Assembly: GCA_025331565.1 (NCBI GenBank)
Contig: JAFREQ010000184.1
Coordinates: 1-64,000 of the forward strand
Origin: Holacanthus passer
Taxonomy: Eukaryota; Chordata; Actinopteri; Pomacanthidae
Direction: 5' to 3'
DNA length: 64,000 nucleotides
The number at the start of each line of letters is the position of its first letter. Position 1 is the first letter of the stretch. Below are positions 60,660 to 64,000 of this stretch, in pieces. The notes below the pieces were generated by a model. That model searched no databases. It saw only the letters and a program-made list of their open reading frames with translations, and was not told the origin of the DNA. The translations under genes and the position numbers were made by a program.

Positions 60660-63240
60660 GTTACACCTCCCTACTGGCACCTAAACACAACATTACCACC
60701 TAAACATGTACAATGATTATGGTGGATGCAATTTTTAAAAACACGCACAAAACATAAGATGACTTGAACTAAAGATAGTCTAGATTAGTTTAGCGACACC
60801 TTAAGTGCAGTGTGCACACATATGAGGGCATTAATCTTTATATACAGCCTTATTCGCCTCAGGTGAGCAGCCAAGTTTATTGTGTCTTCCTCATGAGATA
60901 CATGATAATAACTACGATAAATCAGTAAAAAAAACCCTGATGAGTTGTTTTTTTGTCTCACAGCAGTTTTCAGTAGGAGCCAGTCTCAGGTCTACTTGGG
61001 CCTTGAGTGCAACTGCAGAGACTAATTGCATGTAGAATTTGTCGAGCTCCAGTGTGACAGATATGAAGTTTCTAAATGTTTGGCCTTCGGTGGTTAACAC
61101 TATGGTCGCACTGCGGAGACCTTAAATGGAGCTGAACAATGTTTTTGACCTTTGAACTGTGAGCCATATTGATTTCCAGATACTGTGTTTTCCTCAAGCA
61201 AAAGGCGAGCGGCACGACCAAGTTGCCGAGCATTCAGAATTTAGCAAACCTGTAAAAAGCGAATTGAATGCAGCTGTGAGCTTTAACTGAAGGAGGTCTT
61301 CTTTTCAAATATATTCAGGACCTGTATTTATCAAGCACCTCGGAGTAAGAAATCAATCCCAACTGGTCAGAAAACTCTTGAGTGAGAGTCTGGCTGGGAC
61401 CAAACTTTCTTATGAAGCGACTCTTTCTGTGCCGATATGTAGGACTCCTAACCTGTTAGTTCAGGCAGAAACATCTTATGGCAAAAAAAATTAATCATTT
61501 TTGACCTTGTGTGGGTGAACTCGCAGCAAACGGGAAGATTCAGCTTTGACAGAGATGATTTAATCTCAAAACCAACTTTTTCAGAGGTAATAAATCAAGA
61601 TTCATTTATTTTGCCAAGCTGCTTCCTACATACATTCCTTCCTTCATTATTTATTTTTTTTAGATAGAGCCGTAATGATCACTCAATTATTGGTGTAGTC
61701 AAGCATCAGAAAAATAATCAGCAACTGTTTTGGCAAACGACCAAAGATTCTCTGTTATCACCTTTACAGAGGCACCTCTTTGTTGATACTACAGCCAATA
61801 TCTTTGGGTTTTGGACTATTTGCTGAATAAAATAAGCAATTTGAAGACATCACTATAAGCTGTCTGAAATCATAACGGGAACTTTTCACTATTTACAGAC
61901 AATTTATGGACGAAACAATCCATCAAGAACAACTGTTTGATTAACTGGTGATGACATTTATTGTTGCAAACCTACTTTAAAATGACTGATGGTGGGGTTA
62001 TAATATTTGAGAAATGTCTTGTGAACATAAGTCATACAGAGTTATGCACCAATTCTAATACACTTAGTTTTTAAAGCCACTCGAGCAGCTTGCCAGTGTT
62101 CACTTGCAACTATGCAAATGTCTAGTTGGTAAATAGCATCATAAGATTTGTATGTATTTATTTTTGCATCCATATATAACCTAGATAGCTTAGTTACCTA
62201 CATTACTTACAACATATACAGTAAATATAGCCTAAACATAACAGAGGTGCATTTTGCAGCATTTTGAATTATATCTATTATATCTCAAACTGTCAGAAAA
62301 CTACAAAACGTTTCTGCTTCTCTTTGCAGAAAGTCAGTGTAAGAAGCTTTATATCCATCTCTCAGTCCTCCACTGAGGTGGGAGTGTTTTTAACTTTCAG
62401 CTCGATTCCTGTGAAGGATTCCAAGGCGCTTAATAAACACAGCCCCCGAAGTGCTGCTGCTTTTCAGGTCTCCCCATACAGTTCACTTAAACTTTAACAA
62501 ATTGAAGCAGCTGTACTGTCCACACCAGTGCATTTAGTCTTTATCAGTGACAAGAACGATGAGGGAGAAAGCAGCAAGGAAACAGTCTCTCTGTTTCTCC
62601 CCCTTTGGTTGAAGAGTTGCACAGAAAGAATGTGAATATAAAACAATGTGTTTATCTATGATGCATGAATAAATCTAGAGTGGGCAGAAGTTGTCCATGT
62701 GTGTTGAATTGCATATATACACCTTATCACCTTCTACTGTAGATAACAAGCACAGTGTGTGCACATGTGGTGCTTTCCCATTCAGCTTATCACAAACTCC
62801 AGGTGGAGGAGACTTAACGTGGTGACAAAGTGTGGGATGCCTGTGCTTTGTTGCTTCTTCTTCTTATCACTGTCGTCATCTGGATGTCATTTATGGCTGG
62901 AAGTAGTAGTGTACGTTCAAGATGACATGTCCAGATTTGAAGTGATTCATTCAGCCACAGATTCACTCATTCACTGGGAAAATAATGCCGCTTTCAAACC
63001 CACATTTCTTCCCTTTATTACAGCAACTGAAGCACTTTTCCATTATTATCCTTTAACGCTGTTTTTTAATGGATGTGCTGCATATGTATTGGTCTGATTT
63101 ACATCAACCCTTTTTAATCTGAATGAATTAGCGACAAAGTGTCTTAGCACACAAGAGCACTACAACACGTACAGTACATGCACACAAACAGAAAACCACA
63201 CATGAACGCACGCATGTAAGGACCACAGTAGGTGTTGATG
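60660..63240. other. non-coding DNA, no feature seen
   Basis: AT-rich, with no recognised gene or repeat family. Short ORFs only. Confidence 0.45.
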
Positions 63241-63244
63241 ATGA

Positions 63245-63400
63245 ACACTATTGCTGCCAAGAATGAGTGACAGTGATGATGCAAAACACATTATCCTGCG
63301 GCCGGAGTGGTAATTATGGTTTCTAATGCGGGACCAATTACCAAGGCCCATCAAGCTGCACTGCTCTGAATGTGCAATTAGATTTAATTACATGATAGAA
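63245..63400. other. candidate conserved non-coding element
   Basis: Contains GTGGTAATTATGG, GACCAATTACC and CAATTAGATTTAATTACATG in non-repetitive sequence. Like 57050-57370, it is rich in homeodomain core sites and lacks coding signal. Confidence 0.35.
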
Positions 63401-64000
63401 GTATGGCTGATAGCAAGAGAGGATGAGAGGAAAAAAAATACATGCTTCTCTCTCAAAAGTTGATCAAAAAGTCTTTGAATATTCCGTATTACACATGCTG
63501 GTTAGTATGAGCATTGTATTGGAGCCTGTGAAGGGGAAGGCACGCTGTCAGGCTGGCACTCCAAATTTAGCCACATGTGGCGCCTGTTCAGAGGCAAAAT
63601 GCATGAGGGGGGGGACTTGTGACCGAAATGGAAAGTGTCATTTGGCTCTGAGTGCTGCAGTGTGTGTAGGCTGGCCAGCCAGACTTGATGAAATTTTTGG
63701 AAAACTGTTCCCTTCTCCACTTACTGCATCTAGCCACTATGACTCTCAGGCTCACTTCCTCTGATACGGGCATCATTAAATAAAAAGGCCTGGGTGCATT
63801 CAACAGCAGTTCACCAGACAGATTTGATGCCATTTGTATCTTACTGCCAAACGTATATATACACATAATGTCCATATACACATACGAACCCAACCTTCTA
63901 CACAGTTAGAAGGCAGTAGGACATGTGGGACCCATTTAAAAAACAGCTTTTGTATATGTATCATGTCTCTGATGATTTAGTTTTGAGTTCAAAAATACAG

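Noticed and set aside
63423..63764. Cys-rich 113-codon ORF with EGF-like spacing (CMRGGTC, GKCH)
   Set aside because: Cysteine spacing is incomplete, the frame crosses a G8 run, and there are no good exon boundaries. Chance is more likely than an EGF exon.

Overview
The window is vertebrate nuclear DNA, most likely from a ray-finned (teleost) fish. Three things point there: a GC-rich coding gene split into about 28 short exons by compact GT-AG introns (most 80-500 bp), abundant (CA)n/(TG)n microsatellites with degraded L2-type LINE pieces, and two recognisable vertebrate genes. There are no bacterial-style operons, IS elements or CRISPR arrays, and I recognised no tRNA or rRNA genes.

Region 1 (1-4183): left flank and the inferred promoter of the first gene. 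The left edge carries three CACGTG E-boxes and a CRE within 45 bp, which may belong to a neighbour outside the window. There is also a CTCF-like motif, an old diverged duplication, and a promoter-like module (inverted repeat-1, CCAAT, E-box) ending in a good splice donor at 4043/4044.

Region 2 (4194-17575, + strand): a complete abcb11 (bile salt export pump, ABCB11/BSEP). All 28 coding exons could be placed with consistent phase, giving 1,361 codons plus TAA. Both ABC half-transporters are intact. The first ATP site shows the degeneracy known for BSEP: Met for the catalytic Glu in NBD1, and LSRGQ as the NBD2 signature. A poly(A) signal lies at 18358-18363.

Region 3 (18380-35780): about 17 kb of intergenic DNA with microsatellites, small repeats and several blocks that look like conserved non-coding elements. 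No convincing gene was found.

Region 4 (36783-37769, - strand): an intact single-exon b3galt1 (beta-1,3-galactosyltransferase 1, 328 aa). A strong splice acceptor upstream shows it is the last exon of a longer gene. The two genes converge, as they do in human, but the human chromosome 2 region holds several further genes between them.

Region 5 (38036-64000): probably 5' intron or upstream DNA of b3galt1. It holds polypyrimidine tracts, clustered (CA)n, L2 LINE remnants, a reverse-transcriptase fossil with a YADD box, and homeodomain-site-rich blocks that look like regulatory elements.

The two genes are functionally unrelated: abcb11 exports bile salts from hepatocytes, and b3galt1 extends Golgi glycans. 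Their proximity reflects genome history. I found no novel multi-gene system. The most interesting points are the synteny collapse, a TG-repeat splice acceptor, candidate nuclear-receptor sites, and a convergent pair of CTCF-like motifs around abcb11.
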